Counted from the stretch's first letter, positions 28,022-38,237 are shown. The stretch is 64,000 nucleotides of DNA from Terrabacter sp. MAHUQ-38 (GCF_014518425.1 NZ_JACVCU010000001.1:1-64000), one strand, 5' to 3'. Made by a program: numbers and translations. The notes: generated by a model from the letters alone, not told the origin.

Positions 28022-28066
28022 TAGTTCGATAGTCTGACCAATATAGTTCGAACATAGGACTAGTTC
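28022..28066. promoter_or_regulatory. Candidate MarR operator region with three TAGTTC repeats
   Basis: TAGTTC occurs at 28022-28027, 28044-28049 and 28061-28066 in the 80-bp space between the two divergent genes. The middle copy is part of the palindrome GTTCGAAC (28046-28053). The region is far richer in A and T than its surroundings, as expected for a shared promoter and operator. Confidence 0.55.
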
Positions 28067-28077
28067 AAGAGGTTTCC

Positions 28078-28527
28078 ATGACATCCCAGCTCTCCGTCGG
28101 CGTCCTCATGTTCATCGCCGCTCGCGACGTCGAGAACCGCGTCATCGAGGCGATGCGGCGGGCCGGCGTCGACGACATCACGGTCGCGCAGGGCCGGGTC
28201 GCCGCCCGTATCGGCCCGCACGGCACGCGGCTGTCCGACCTCGCCGAGCAGGCCCAGGTCACGAAGCAGACGGCGACCGCGCTGGTCGACCGACTCGAGG
28301 CCGCGGGCTACGTCGAGCGCGTGCCCGACCCTCGCGACGGCCGCGCCCGCCTGGTGCGCTTCACCGCCAAGGGCGAGGCGATGCTGCCCGTCGCCCGCGC
28401 CGAGGAGCAGCAGGTCGAGCGCGAGTGGGAGCAGCACCTGGGCGCGCGCCGGATGCGCGACCTGCGCGAGTCGCTCACGTTGCTGCGCGAGATCACTGAC
28501 CCGTACCAGGAGCCCGCCGACGTCTGA
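28078..28527 (+). CDS. MarR-family transcriptional regulator
   Basis: A 149-residue winged-helix protein. The recognition helix is in LAEQAQVTKQTATALVDRLEAAGYVERVPDPRDGRARLVRFT, with the D-x-R-D-x-R wing typical of MarR. It probably represses the divergent DsbA-like gene and itself, releasing DNA on binding a phenolic or oxidant ligand (inference from family and position). The first cargo gene of the small island lies beyond the attachment scar downstream. Confidence 0.92.
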   Translation: MTSQLSVGVLMFIAARDVENRVIEAMRRAGVDDITVAQGRVAARIGPHGTRLSDLAEQAQVTKQTATALVDRLEAAGYVERVPDPRDGRARLVRFTAKGEAMLPVARAEEQQVEREWEQHLGARRMRDLRESLTLLREITDPYQEPADV

Positions 28528-28581
28528 CGGGCGTCTCCGCCGGTCGGGCCTCCTTCCCTCACCTCGACACAGGCGGCTTCT

Positions 28582-28610
28582 GGATTCGAACCCCAAACCT
28601 TCTGATCCGT
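28582..28610. other. Attachment scar: 29-bp duplicate of the tRNA-Arg 3' half
   Basis: This 29-bp sequence is identical to 32839-32867, which is the T-arm to anticodon-arm part of tRNA-Arg(ACG). The rest of the tRNA is missing here. It marks the far end of an element integrated into the tRNA gene. Confidence 0.88.
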
Positions 28611-28955
28611 CGTGCCGTGCAGGGCGTCCACCTGAACCGATGTTGAACCTTTCGAGCAGAGCACCCGACTCCGGTCAGTCTGTTTTGTCGCAGCCGTTCA
28701 ACCGGGAACAGGCCACGCGTTGGCACAAGCGTCAGCAGCACGATCCTCCGTCGGGGTGGTGTCCAAGCGCGCTGGCGTCCGTTCGTGTCGAGCTTGCACC
28801 GTTTTGGCCGGGAGACGAGTGACACCGAGCCGCTTGTTGACCCGGCGCCCTCCCTAAACAACTACCCGTCTACGACCGCTTCGTGCACGCGCTGGCTCGC
28901 TGTCGACCGCATCGGACTTCCCCCGTCAGCGCACCCCGTCGGCCATACTTGCCGC
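28611..28955. other. Gene-free stretch inside the island
   Basis: I see no convincing gene here. Open frames have poor third-position GC and no ribosome-binding site. The base composition is lower in GC than the backbone. Confidence 0.5.
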
Positions 28956-29477
28956 ATGACTGACGAGCAACCGGAGAGCGACTTCGAGTCGCAGCGGCGG
29001 TTCGAGGAACTGCGTGACCAGGTCGCCGCCAATCGAATCGACCTCGACGCTCTGCAGTCCCGCGCCGATAAGGCCAACCACCGGGCAGACGCGAGTGAAC
29101 ACCGCGCCGATGACGACCGTCGCCGGGTCGACAAGCTGGAAGCCCGCATCGATGTGGATGAAGCGATGATCGCCGAGCTGCAGGCCGACGGAGTGCTCAG
29201 CAGGGAGCACGCAGCACAGATGGAGGAAGCCCTGCGTTCATCACGCAGAATCGGCGCCGCAATCGGCATCGTCATGGCCAACGACAAGGTGCGCGAGCAA
29301 GCAGCGTTCGAAATCTTGAGCAAGGCCAGCCAACACACCAACCGCAAGCTGCGCCTCCTCGCGGACGAGCTCGTCGAGACGGGCGACGTGAACTGCCTGT
29401 CTCCGGCCGCAAGGCTCGCGCGACGCCACGCGCCCAACGAGTCTGAAGAGACGTCCGACGATCTGCAGGAGGGCTGA
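28956..29477 (+). CDS. ANTAR-domain RNA-binding protein with N-terminal coiled coil
   Basis: A 173-residue protein. Residues 10-80 form a long coiled coil rich in R, A, D and E (LQSRADKANHRADASEHRAD). Residues about 88-150 match the ANTAR domain (RRIGAAIGIVMANDKVREQA and AFEILSKASQHTNRKLRLLA). ANTAR proteins bind paired RNA hexaloops and prevent termination; here no GAF or receiver domain is attached, so the coiled coil may mediate dimerisation. ATG 28956 starts the recognisable protein, with no strong ribosome-binding site. Confidence 0.82.
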   Translation: MTDEQPESDFESQRRFEELRDQVAANRIDLDALQSRADKANHRADASEHRADDDRRRVDKLEARIDVDEAMIAELQADGVLSREHAAQMEEALRSSRRIGAAIGIVMANDKVREQAAFEILSKASQHTNRKLRLLADELVETGDVNCLSPAARLARRHAPNESEETSDDLQEG

Positions 29478-29625
29478 CCGCGACCCCACGCCTGCACCGC
29501 CGGCCAGGGGGGAGTCACTGACCCGATAGCGGAGCACAAGAGCCTGACCAAGTGGGGGTGAAGGGTGGCCGGAGGCCATCATGCAGTGACGCGTAGCGCC
29601 GTTGACGCAGCCCGGAGTCGAGCGG

Positions 29626-30009
29626 ATGCTCCTGCGACGGGTCGGCGGCTCGGTGGTCATGTGCCTCGTGAGGTGCCCACAGCGTGCTCCCCGGTTACCG
29701 GCCGGCGTGGCCGGCGAGTGGTGGGGGTGCGCGTACGCGCGAAGCGTGGGCCAAGCAGTCGCCCGGCAGGGTCGGCGCGCGCGCTGGTATGCGGTGTCCG
29801 ACGAGCTCGTCTGGGTGGTCGAGCTGGATCGCGGCCGCGCTTGGACGCCGTGGACGATGATGGTCGGCGGCGCCGTTCGTGAGTGGCCTATGTGGACGGC
29901 ATTCCGGCTGTGCCTGGCTGCCATGTCCAATCGAGTACGCGCTGATGCCCTTGGGCGTTCCGGGCGCCGCCATCGGAACGCCCTTCAGCTACCACCGCTC
30001 CTTCTTTAG
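29626..30009 (+). CDS. Hypothetical tryptophan-rich protein
   Basis: A 127-residue open frame with codon third positions rich in GC over its first two thirds, suggesting real coding. It is unusually rich in W and R (GEWWGCAYARSVGQ, RWYAVSDELVWVVELDRG). No family is recognised. The last 25 residues have poorer codon use and may be out of frame or degenerate. An opposing frame on the minus strand is less convincing. Confidence 0.4.
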   Translation: MLLRRVGGSVVMCLVRCPQRAPRLPAGVAGEWWGCAYARSVGQAVARQGRRARWYAVSDELVWVVELDRGRAWTPWTMMVGGAVREWPMWTAFRLCLAAMSNRVRADALGRSGRRHRNALQLPPLLL

Positions 30010-30168
30010 GATGGTTTTCGATCACGAGCACGACCTTGCTCCGGATGACGTCAGGCGTGAAGCGTTTGAGTTCATGGCCGCTGATCTGCGGGAGCTGGCG
30101 GCTCGCGTGGTGACCCTTCGTTGCAGAGCGACGGACAGCCATGCTGGGCAGCAGAAGGGATCGAACCG

Positions 30169-30738
30169 ATGACCACTGTGCGTGTGGTGCCGGCGACCGC
30201 TGAGACATGGCCGCAACTCGGACGGGTCTTCGGCCCCGGGGAGAAGAACCCCACATCGTGCTGGTGTCAACGCTTTCGCCGGCACGACGAGCCCACGAAC
30301 CGGGACGCGTTGCAACGTGAGATCCAGCAAGCAGATCCTCCGGTCGGTCTGTTGGCCTACCTCGATGGCGACGTGGTCGGCTGGACGCGAGCGGTGCCGC
30401 GGTCGACGCTGCCCGGGATAGCCGAGCACCGGGCCCTTGCCCGCATCCTCGACGATGACCCTGACGCGTGGTGGGTCTCCTGCTTCGTGGTTCGCCGCGA
30501 GCACCGGGGCACCGGCATCGGAGTCGCTCTGCTCGAGGCTGCTGTGGACTGGGCGGCGCAGCACGGCGCGTCGGTCATCGACGGCCACCCCGTTGACAGC
30601 GACCGGCTCGCCCGCACCCCCTCCCCGTCCGCAGTCTTCACGGGAACCCTCGCCATGTTCCGACGAGCGGGCTTTGCCGAGATCGGACGTAGTTACCCGA
30701 CCCGACCTGTGATGAGGCGCGAGCTCGTGCGCCGCTAG
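30169..30738 (+). CDS. GNAT-family N-acetyltransferase
   Basis: A 189-residue protein. The acetyl-CoA pyrophosphate-binding motif is VRREHRGTGIGVALLEAAV (R-x-x-G-x-G). An early segment, ENPT-like NPTSCWCQRFRRH, is typical of a GNAT group with a Cys-Trp-Cys sequence. It transfers acetyl to an unknown acceptor. ATG 30169 has AGAAGGGA about 9 nt upstream. Island cargo. Confidence 0.87.
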   Translation: MTTVRVVPATAETWPQLGRVFGPGEKNPTSCWCQRFRRHDEPTNRDALQREIQQADPPVGLLAYLDGDVVGWTRAVPRSTLPGIAEHRALARILDDDPDAWWVSCFVVRREHRGTGIGVALLEAAVDWAAQHGASVIDGHPVDSDRLARTPSPSAVFTGTLAMFRRAGFAEIGRSYPTRPVMRRELVRR

Positions 30739-31019
30739 CCGGTGAGATGTCCAGCTCACACATTGCGCGACCGGTCGGGGGCATGAGCGTGCGCCCGCCG
30801 ACGGGCTCGGCAGAAGACTCCGCGGACCGTTGGAGGTCAGCCTGCTCAACGCCCAGCGCTCGTATTGGGCGCAACTGAACCCAGGATGACGGCACCGTTC
30901 GAGTCGGGCCAGTCCCCAGCGGGCGCCGTTCAGCACGGGCGGCGACCGGAAAATGCGCACGGAGCGGCAGATCCGTCCGGTTCGGGACGAGCCAACGCTC
31001 AGTCCGTTACGGTCGCGGC

Positions 31020-31946
31020 GTGGATCTTCAGCGGCGCATCGTCGAACGTCGGGGCGAGTTCCTGTTCTTTGCGCTGACACCGCCGCGTCGAGCGACGTCG
31101 CCGGAGAAGAGCCAAGAGATCGCTGACGTCACGGCCAAGCGTCTTCAGGCGCTGGACCTGGACGGCCTGGTGCTCTACGACATCGACGACGAGAGCGACC
31201 GAAACCCAGAGGAGCGGCCCTTCCCGTTTCTGCCGACCATGGACCCGGCGGAGTATCTCTCCAGGCACCTCAACGACTGGGGCATGCCGGTCGTTGTCTA
31301 CCGCGCGGTCGGCAAGTACGCCGAGCCCCAGCTCCGATCATGGCTCCACGCACAGGACCCCGATCGGGTCATGTCGGTCTTCGTCGGGACCTCGTCACGC
31401 GACAAGCCGGTGGCGACGTCCTTGAGGCGCGCCCAGGAGCTGCGGTCCCAGGTGAAGCCTGACCTGCTGCTCGGCGGGGTCGCGATCCCTGAGCGCCATA
31501 CGCGCCATGGCGATGAGCATCTGCGACTGCTCGCCAAGCAGGCAGCCGGCTGCGCGTTCTTCGTCACCCAAGTGGTCTACGACGTCAACGCGGCGAAGAA
31601 CCTGGTCTCGGACTATCGCTACGAATGTGCCGCTCAGGGCCTGGATCCGGTCCCGATCGTGTTCACCTTCTCGGTGTGCGGGTCGATGAAGACCCTGGAG
31701 TTCCTCAGCTGGCTCGGCGTCGACGTACCGCGTTGGATCCAGAACGAACTTCGGCACGCCGACGACACCCTTGACGCGTCCTTCGAGCAAGCGCTGGCGA
31801 TGGCTCGTGAGCTGATTGCTTACTGCCGACGTCTCGGCGTCCCCTTCGGACTCAACGTCGAGAGCGTCTCGATCCGGCGTGCTGAGATCGCGTCGTCGGT
31901 GCATCTCGCCGCCCGCCTGCAGGCCGAACTGCGCCGGCCGGACTGA
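31020..31946 (+). CDS. Methylenetetrahydrofolate reductase-like (MetF-fold) protein
   Basis: A 308-residue protein of the MetF TIM-barrel type. It starts with a beta strand (EFLFFALTPPRRATSPEKS) and contains GCAFFVTQVVYDVNAAKNLV, corresponding to the family's FFVTQ-Y-D segment, and PIVFTFSVCGS. It lacks the strict FAD-binding residues I would expect to recognise in MetF, and the folate-binding glutamate cannot be placed with confidence. It may therefore be a divergent paralogue rather than the housekeeping enzyme. GTG 31020 is used because nothing better lies upstream. Confidence 0.68.
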   Translation: MDLQRRIVERRGEFLFFALTPPRRATSPEKSQEIADVTAKRLQALDLDGLVLYDIDDESDRNPEERPFPFLPTMDPAEYLSRHLNDWGMPVVVYRAVGKYAEPQLRSWLHAQDPDRVMSVFVGTSSRDKPVATSLRRAQELRSQVKPDLLLGGVAIPERHTRHGDEHLRLLAKQAAGCAFFVTQVVYDVNAAKNLVSDYRYECAAQGLDPVPIVFTFSVCGSMKTLEFLSWLGVDVPRWIQNELRHADDTLDASFEQALAMARELIAYCRRLGVPFGLNVESVSIRRAEIASSVHLAARLQAELRRPD

Positions 31947-32035
31947 CCCGTCATAGCCATCCGTGGCCGTCCACTGATGGCAATCCGGGACGCCGCCGAG
32001 CCTCGGGCGTCCCCGGCCGGGCGGATGGGGGCACG

Positions 32036-32689
32036 CCGGTCAAGGGTCCGCGCGTCGAGCGTCAGGAGGTCGTGCCCTGGATTCCCGACGAGGCGGGCCA
32101 GTTCCTCGAGTCATTGGCGGGTCATCGACTGCACGCGCTGTTCGCGGTCGGCGTGGCTCTCGGTCTGCCCGAGGGCGAGTTGCTGGCCCTGCGATGGGAC
32201 GACGTCGACCTCAAGGCGGGCATCCTCCGCGTCCGGGCGACGGTCCAGCGGCTTGGTAAGGGGGTGGGCCTCGTGACCGGGTCGCCGAAGACCACTCGCA
32301 GTCGCCGGACCCTGCCGCGTCCCCGGGTCCTCGTCGACACGCTCGCCGCGCACCGGGCCGCGCAGAGCCGTGAGCGCGAGGCTGCTGGACCCAGATGGCA
32401 GGACGCCGGGCTGGTCTTCGCGACCTCGCGGGGGACGACGATCGAGCCGCGCAACCTGAACCGCTTCCTTGACGAGGCCATCGCTCGCGCTGGGTTGCGC
32501 CGCATCCGGTTCCACGACCTGCGCCACACCTGCGCCTCGCTCCTGCTCGCTCAGGGCGTGTCGGCTCGCGTCGTCATGGAGGTGCTCAGGCACACCCAGT
32601 TGAGCATGACAACCGACCTCTACGGGCACGTCATGCCGTCCTCCCTGAGGTCTGCGGCCGATGCGCTCGATGGGGTGTTCGGCAAGTGA
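32036..32689 (+). pseudogene. Truncated tyrosine recombinase (integrase), catalytic residue lost
   Basis: The catalytic domain of a phage-type integrase is readable from about 32036 (VKGPRVERQEVVPW) to the stop at 32687-32689. The N-terminal SAM-like and arm-binding domains are missing; a complete relative would have about 380 residues. Box II is intact (HDLRHTCASLLLAQG) and the tyrosine is present (TTDLYGHVMP). The first catalytic arginine, normally in G-L-R-x-G-E, is replaced: the sequence reads GLPEGELLALRW. The GTG at 32072 could still start a 205-residue fragment, but activity is unlikely. It adjoins its target tRNA. Confidence 0.83.
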
Positions 32690-32769
32690 TGCGGGGCCCT
32701 CACCTGGCCCGGTTGCTGTCAGCGCTGCTGTCAGTGGCCCGCCTCGTCGGCGTCTGGCCGTGCAAAACA

Positions 32770-32807
32770 AAGCGGCCCGACCCGCGTCTCCGCTGGTCAG
32801 GCCGCTT
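32770..32807. terminator. Hairpin terminator between integrase and tRNA-Arg
   Basis: AAGCGGCCCGACC pairs with GGTCAGGCCGCTT (one mismatch) around a 12-nt loop and is followed by CCTTCTGTCT. Confidence 0.7.
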
Positions 32808-32827
32808 CCTTCTGTCTCAACACAGAG

Positions 32828-32900
32828 CGCACCCGTAGGGATTCGAACCCCAAACCTTCTGATCCGTAGTCAGATGCTCTATCCGTTGAGCTACGGGTGC
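32828..32900 (-). tRNA. tRNA-Arg (anticodon ACG)
   Basis: On the minus strand: acceptor GCACCCG paired with CGGGTGC, anticodon loop CTACGGA and T arm GGTTCGAATCC; 73 nt, CCA not encoded. ACG would be edited to ICG by TadA (467-970). Its 3' half is the target of the island to the left. Confidence 0.96.
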
Positions 32901-33368
32901 AGGTTCGGCCCGCGACATCTGTCGTGGTCGAACGAAGAGTTACCTTAGCGCCTCGGGTCGGCTTCACGAAATCGGCCGCCGCGGGCGCCGTCAGCCTGTG
33001 ACCACCCCTTGTCGAACGGCCCTCAGGCGCTCACGCCTCCAGCCGTTACACCCGTCACGGCCAAGGCGTATGCCGGCCGGCAGCGTCCCCCGACTTCTCG
33101 CCGGGCGCCCTGGCTGAAAGTTCTGCAAGAAACCGTCAGGAATGGCGCGAAATCCTTGCGCGGCGGCATGCGTTGTGAGCCGTTTCACCGCTCGTGGCCC
33201 CGCAGGCGGTCTGTGGCACCCCATCCGGCGCGTACCTTGAAATCATCACGTCATCTGTTCAGCATGTGGACACCTGGCGGTCGGCCCCATCAGGGCTCAC
33301 CGGCGACCACGTGCCGAGCAGCATCACACCGGCACGACGTGGTGCCGGGCGGCACCGCGCGCGAAGGG
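32901..33368. other. Long leader/promoter region of pckG
   Basis: No gene is seen. The region starts at the tRNA-Arg 5' end, so it should hold the tRNA promoter (minus strand) and the pckG promoter (plus strand). The latter cannot be fixed with confidence. Confidence 0.5.
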
Positions 33369-35228
<1,860 letters not shown>

Positions 35229-35278
35229 GAGGACGGTCCACCGCCTGCTTGCCGGCAGGCCGTGGACGACGTGATGCA

Positions 35279-35307
35279 GGGCCCGGCACCCCAGCGGTGC
35301 CGGGCCC
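35279..35307 (+). terminator. Terminator after pckG
   Basis: GGGCCCGGCACC pairs perfectly with GGTGCCGGGCCC around a 5-nt loop, about 50 bp after the stop codon. Confidence 0.8.
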
Positions 35308-35403
35308 TCCGTCATACCCGCGGCCGTATGCCGTCCGGCCCGTTCGACGCGCCGGGCATCCCTTGCGCTGTCGTGTCCCCGCCGGGTGGGGTACATGTTG
35401 CCC

Positions 35404-35910
35404 ATGAGCGACCCACAGCGTTACACCCGTGACGAGTCCGAGGCCCAACGGCTCGACCGCAACTTCGGCGAGCAGCTGCAGGAGCTCCGCATCGCCCAGG
35501 CCGGCGTCCAGATCCTCTTCGCCTTCCTGCTGAGCCTCCCCTTCCAGCAGCGCTTCACGACGCTCACCGATCTGCAGCGCAACATCTACGTCTGGACGTT
35601 GATGGCCGCCGCCGTCAGCGTCATCGTCTTCACGGCACCAGTCGCCCTGCACCGGACCCTGTTCCGCGACGGGCTCAAGGACTTCATCGTCGCCTACACC
35701 GACCGCCTGATAGGTGTCGGCCTCTTCACCCTCGGCATGGGCATCATCGGTGGCGTGATCCTCATCCTCGACGTGCTGATGTCGCACACGGTGGCGTTCG
35801 CGGTCGGTGCCGTGCTGCTGGTGCTCGGGATCGCGCTGTGGCTCGGTGTGCCGCTCTCCCAGAAGGGCCGGGCCCGCAGGCGCCGCGAGACCCACGACTC
35901 CACCCCCTGA
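35404..35910 (+). CDS. DUF6328 family membrane protein
   Basis: A 168-residue protein with four membrane helices. The conserved opening is LDRNFGEQLQELRIAQAGVQILFAFLLSLPF; further on, APVALHRTLFRDG precedes the third helix. The C-terminus is basic (KGRARRRRE). The function of this actinobacterial family is unknown. ATG 35404 is used; an upstream GTG at 35386 would add six residues. Confidence 0.85.
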   Translation: MSDPQRYTRDESEAQRLDRNFGEQLQELRIAQAGVQILFAFLLSLPFQQRFTTLTDLQRNIYVWTLMAAAVSVIVFTAPVALHRTLFRDGLKDFIVAYTDRLIGVGLFTLGMGIIGGVILILDVLMSHTVAFAVGAVLLVLGIALWLGVPLSQKGRARRRRETHDSTP

Positions 35911-35930
35911 CGCCCTGAGCATCCCCACCC

Positions 35931-36040
35931 CGTCGAGTGGCCACTTCCGTACGCCGCGCCCTCCCGACCACACGTCGAGTGGTCACTTTCGTACGCCGCG
36001 CCCTCCCGACCACACGTCGAGTGGTCACCTTCGTATGCCG
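35931..36040. repeat. Tandem repeat, 42-bp unit, about 2.6 copies
   Basis: Units start at 35931, 35973 and 36015 (the last one partial, 26 bp). Each begins CGTCGAGTGGYCACYTYCGT, and the middle ends CTCCCGACCACA. Differences between copies are few. GTCGAGTGGTCAC is partly self-complementary with the GACCAC at the end of each unit. Confidence 0.9.
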
Positions 36041-36079
36041 GTTTCGGCGGCGGGACGCCGTCGTGCCGCCTCCATGGAA

Positions 36080-36122
36080 GAACGCCGAATGCCCCCGAGC
36101 TCGCTCGGGGGCATTCGGCGTT
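36080..36122. terminator. Perfect 20-bp hairpin terminator next to tRNA-Ser(GCT)
   Basis: GAACGCCGAATGCCCCCGAG and its exact inverted copy flank a 4-nt loop. It lies at the 3' end of the minus-strand tRNA-Ser gene. Confidence 0.85.
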
Positions 36123-36128
36123 CTGGAG

Positions 36129-36215
36129 CGGAGGCGGCGGGATTTGAACCCGCGAGAGGTTTTATCCTCAACCCGCTTAGCAGGCGGGCGCACTAGGCCA
36201 CTATGCGACGCCTCC
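36129..36215 (-). tRNA. tRNA-Ser (anticodon GCT, reads AGC/AGU)
   Basis: On the minus strand: acceptor GGAGGCG paired with CGCCTCC, anticodon loop CTGCTAA, long variable arm, T arm GCGGG-TTCAAAT-CCCGC; 87 nt, CCA not encoded. Confidence 0.96.
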
Positions 36216-36405
36216 GTGCCCGGGACGAGGCCACCGGGGCGGCGTCGGATGCACGGGCGATCACAGGCTACCGGCACCGACCGGCCCGACCCAAACCGGG
36301 GTCGCCTGCCGTGGTGCGCACTCTCAGGTCGATGCGGTATCTAACAGATAGACAGGGCACAATGTGCTGTCGGCTCGTGCGCACGGGCCGATGAGAGAGG
36401 ACTCC

Positions 36406-37917
36406 ATGACGCACCCCCACCTGCGAGGTCCGGCTGCGCCCCCGACCCGCGAGGCGCTGCGACGCGACCTTCGCACGGGCTTTCGTCGCGCCGTCGGGCT
36501 CACCGCTCTTGGCACCGTCATACCCGGAGCAGGCCTGACTCGGACACGTAGTCGCAAGGTTGGCTGGGCCCTGCTGGTGCTCGCGATCGTCGGCCTCGGT
36601 GCCGGCACCTACTACGTCCTGCGCACGGGACTGACCGCCGCAGCCCTCTCGCTCGTCGCACGCCCCCATCTGCTCATGGTCCTCGCCGGCCTCTTCATCG
36701 TCGGCGGCATCCTCTGGTGCGGCTCCATCATTCTCACGGCCGTGCAGTCCCGCCCGACCCGCCTCGACCGCACCCGCACACGGCTGCTCGCGGCGTTCAC
36801 CACCCTGATGGTGTTCCTCGTTGCGGCCTCGTCGTTCAAGTTCGCCGAGTACGCCTCGATCACGCAGAGCACTGTCTCGCAGGTCTTCGGCAACACGCCG
36901 GTCAAGCCTGGCTCGGGCGCCCAGGTCGCCGAGGGCGAGGACCCCTGGGCCGACCAGCAACGCGTCAACATCCTGCTCCTCGGGTCCGACGCCGGCGCCG
37001 ACCGCATCGGCACGCGCACGGACTCGATGATCCTCGCGAGCATCGACACGAAGTCCGGCCGGACGGCGCTCATCTCGCTGCCCCGCAACCTGCTCAAGGC
37101 GCCGCTCTCCCCCGAGAGCCCGCTGCGCGCCATCTACCCGTCAGGACAGTTCGGCTCCCCTGACAGCACATGCGACCAAGGGCCGGGCCAGTGCATGCTG
37201 ACAAACCTCTACGTCGACGCCGAGAACTACGCCAAGGCCCATCCCGGCGCCTACCCCGCCGGCGACGCCCCCGGCCGCGTCGAGCTGCGCGGCGCCGTGC
37301 AGGAGATCACGGGGCTCGATGTCGACCAGACGGTCGTCATCGACCTCAAGGGCTTCTCGCGGCTCATCGACGCCATGGGCGGACTGGACATCAACGTCAA
37401 GCTCAGCGGCTACGGCACGAAGCTGACCATCGGCGGCGAGCACGTTGGCGACCGCGTCGTCGGCGTCAAGGGCTACTTCGAGCCCGGTCGTCAGCACCTC
37501 GACGGCTACCACTCGCTCTGGTACGCCCGCACCCGCGCCGCCGACAGCGACACCTTCCGCCAGATGCGTCAGCGCTGCGTCGTCCAGGCAATCGTCCAGC
37601 AGGTCCACCCCGCGCAGATGGTCAGGAAGTACCCCGAGGTCGCGAGCATCCTCAAGGAGAACATCTACACCGACATCCCGGTGCAGAACCTCCCGGCCTT
37701 CGTCGAGCTCGTCGAGCGAGTGCAGAAGTCGAAGATCACCAGCGTCGCCCTGACCGCGAAGCAGGAGGTCTACTCGAACGACCCCGACTACGACCTCGTC
37801 CGCAAGCTCGTCCAGAAGGGCATTGCGCCGCCCAAGGCGACCCCGCAGCCGTCGACGTCGACGTCCAAGCCGACGAAGTCGACCAGCTCGACGACCGACT
37901 CGTACGAGGAGTGCTGA
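36406..37917 (+). CDS. LytR-CpsA-Psr (LCP) family cell-wall ligase
   Basis: A 503-residue membrane protein. Three to four N-terminal helices (about residues 30-150) precede an extracytoplasmic LCP domain starting at VNILLLGSDAGADRIGTRTDSMIL. The domain includes LISLPRNL with the conserved arginine and the DGYHSLWYARTRAADSDTFRQMRQ run with the Arg-x-x-D-D-like pattern. LCP proteins attach wall glycopolymers such as arabinogalactan or teichoic acid to peptidoglycan. The C-terminal 40 residues are Ser/Thr/Pro-rich. ATG 36406 has GAGAGAGG just upstream. Confidence 0.92.
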   Translation: MTHPHLRGPAAPPTREALRRDLRTGFRRAVGLTALGTVIPGAGLTRTRSRKVGWALLVLAIVGLGAGTYYVLRTGLTAAALSLVARPHLLMVLAGLFIVGGILWCGSIILTAVQSRPTRLDRTRTRLLAAFTTLMVFLVAASSFKFAEYASITQSTVSQVFGNTPVKPGSGAQVAEGEDPWADQQRVNILLLGSDAGADRIGTRTDSMILASIDTKSGRTALISLPRNLLKAPLSPESPLRAIYPSGQFGSPDSTCDQGPGQCMLTNLYVDAENYAKAHPGAYPAGDAPGRVELRGAVQEITGLDVDQTVVIDLKGFSRLIDAMGGLDINVKLSGYGTKLTIGGEHVGDRVVGVKGYFEPGRQHLDGYHSLWYARTRAADSDTFRQMRQRCVVQAIVQQVHPAQMVRKYPEVASILKENIYTDIPVQNLPAFVELVERVQKSKITSVALTAKQEVYSNDPDYDLVRKLVQKGIAPPKATPQPSTSTSKPTKSTSSTTDSYEEC

Positions 37918-37953
37918 CAACAGCAGCGCCAGGGCGTCGGCCCGCCTGCACAC

Positions 37954-37988
37954 AACAAAGCCCCCGGCCATCGGCCGGGGGCTTTGTC
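37954..37988. terminator. Bidirectional terminator after LCP gene
   Basis: ACAAAGCCCCCGGCC and GGCCGGGGGCTTTGT pair perfectly around a 3-nt loop. Confidence 0.88.
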
Positions 37989-38033
37989 ACAAACGACTGG
38001 GTGGTGTCGCTCGTTGCGGTTGATCTCGAGTGA

Positions 38034-38237
38034 TCAGAGCGGGCGAACTGCGTCGGCCTGCGGGCCCTTCGGACCCTGCGTGACCTCGAACTCGACTCGC
38101 TGCGCCTCGTCCAGCGAACGGTAGCCGTTCGACTGAATGGCCGAGTAGTGGACGAAAACGTCGGGGCCGCCGCCGTCCTGGGCAATGAAACCAAAGCCCT
38201 TTTCGGCGTTGAACCACTTGACGGTGCCCTGTGCCAT
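38034..38237 (-). CDS. Cold-shock protein
   Basis: A 67-residue CspA-type protein. The RNA-binding motifs RNP1 (KGFGFIAQ) and RNP2 (VFVHYSAI) are present. It binds single-stranded RNA or DNA as an RNA chaperone. ATG 38237 has GAAGGAAGAG upstream. A leader of about 100 nt lies between it and the folP terminator, as is typical of csp genes. Confidence 0.95.
   Translation of the reverse strand: MAQGTVKWFNAEKGFGFIAQDGGGPDVFVHYSAIQSNGYRSLDEAQRVEFEVTQGPKGPQADAVRPL

Larger units (their letters stand above)
28582..32867. mobile_element. Small genomic island integrated in tRNA-Arg(ACG)
   Basis: The 29-bp direct repeats at 28582-28610 and 32839-32867 bracket about 4.26 kb. The intact tRNA is at the right end, with a tyrosine recombinase remnant next to it, as usual for tRNA islands. 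Cargo: ANTAR protein, a small hypothetical, a GNAT acetyltransferase and a MetF-like protein. The recombinase is truncated and lacks a catalytic arginine, so the island is probably immobile. Confidence 0.82.

Noticed and set aside
29241-29930. Minus-strand gene opposite the ANTAR gene
   Set aside because: Poor codon use, no ribosome-binding site, and it overlaps the well-supported ANTAR gene.
32072-32689. Functional integrase
   Set aside because: The N-terminal domains are missing and the first catalytic arginine is replaced, so it is listed as a pseudogene.
35931-36040. CRISPR array
   Set aside because: The units are directly tandem with no spacers, and no cas genes are near.
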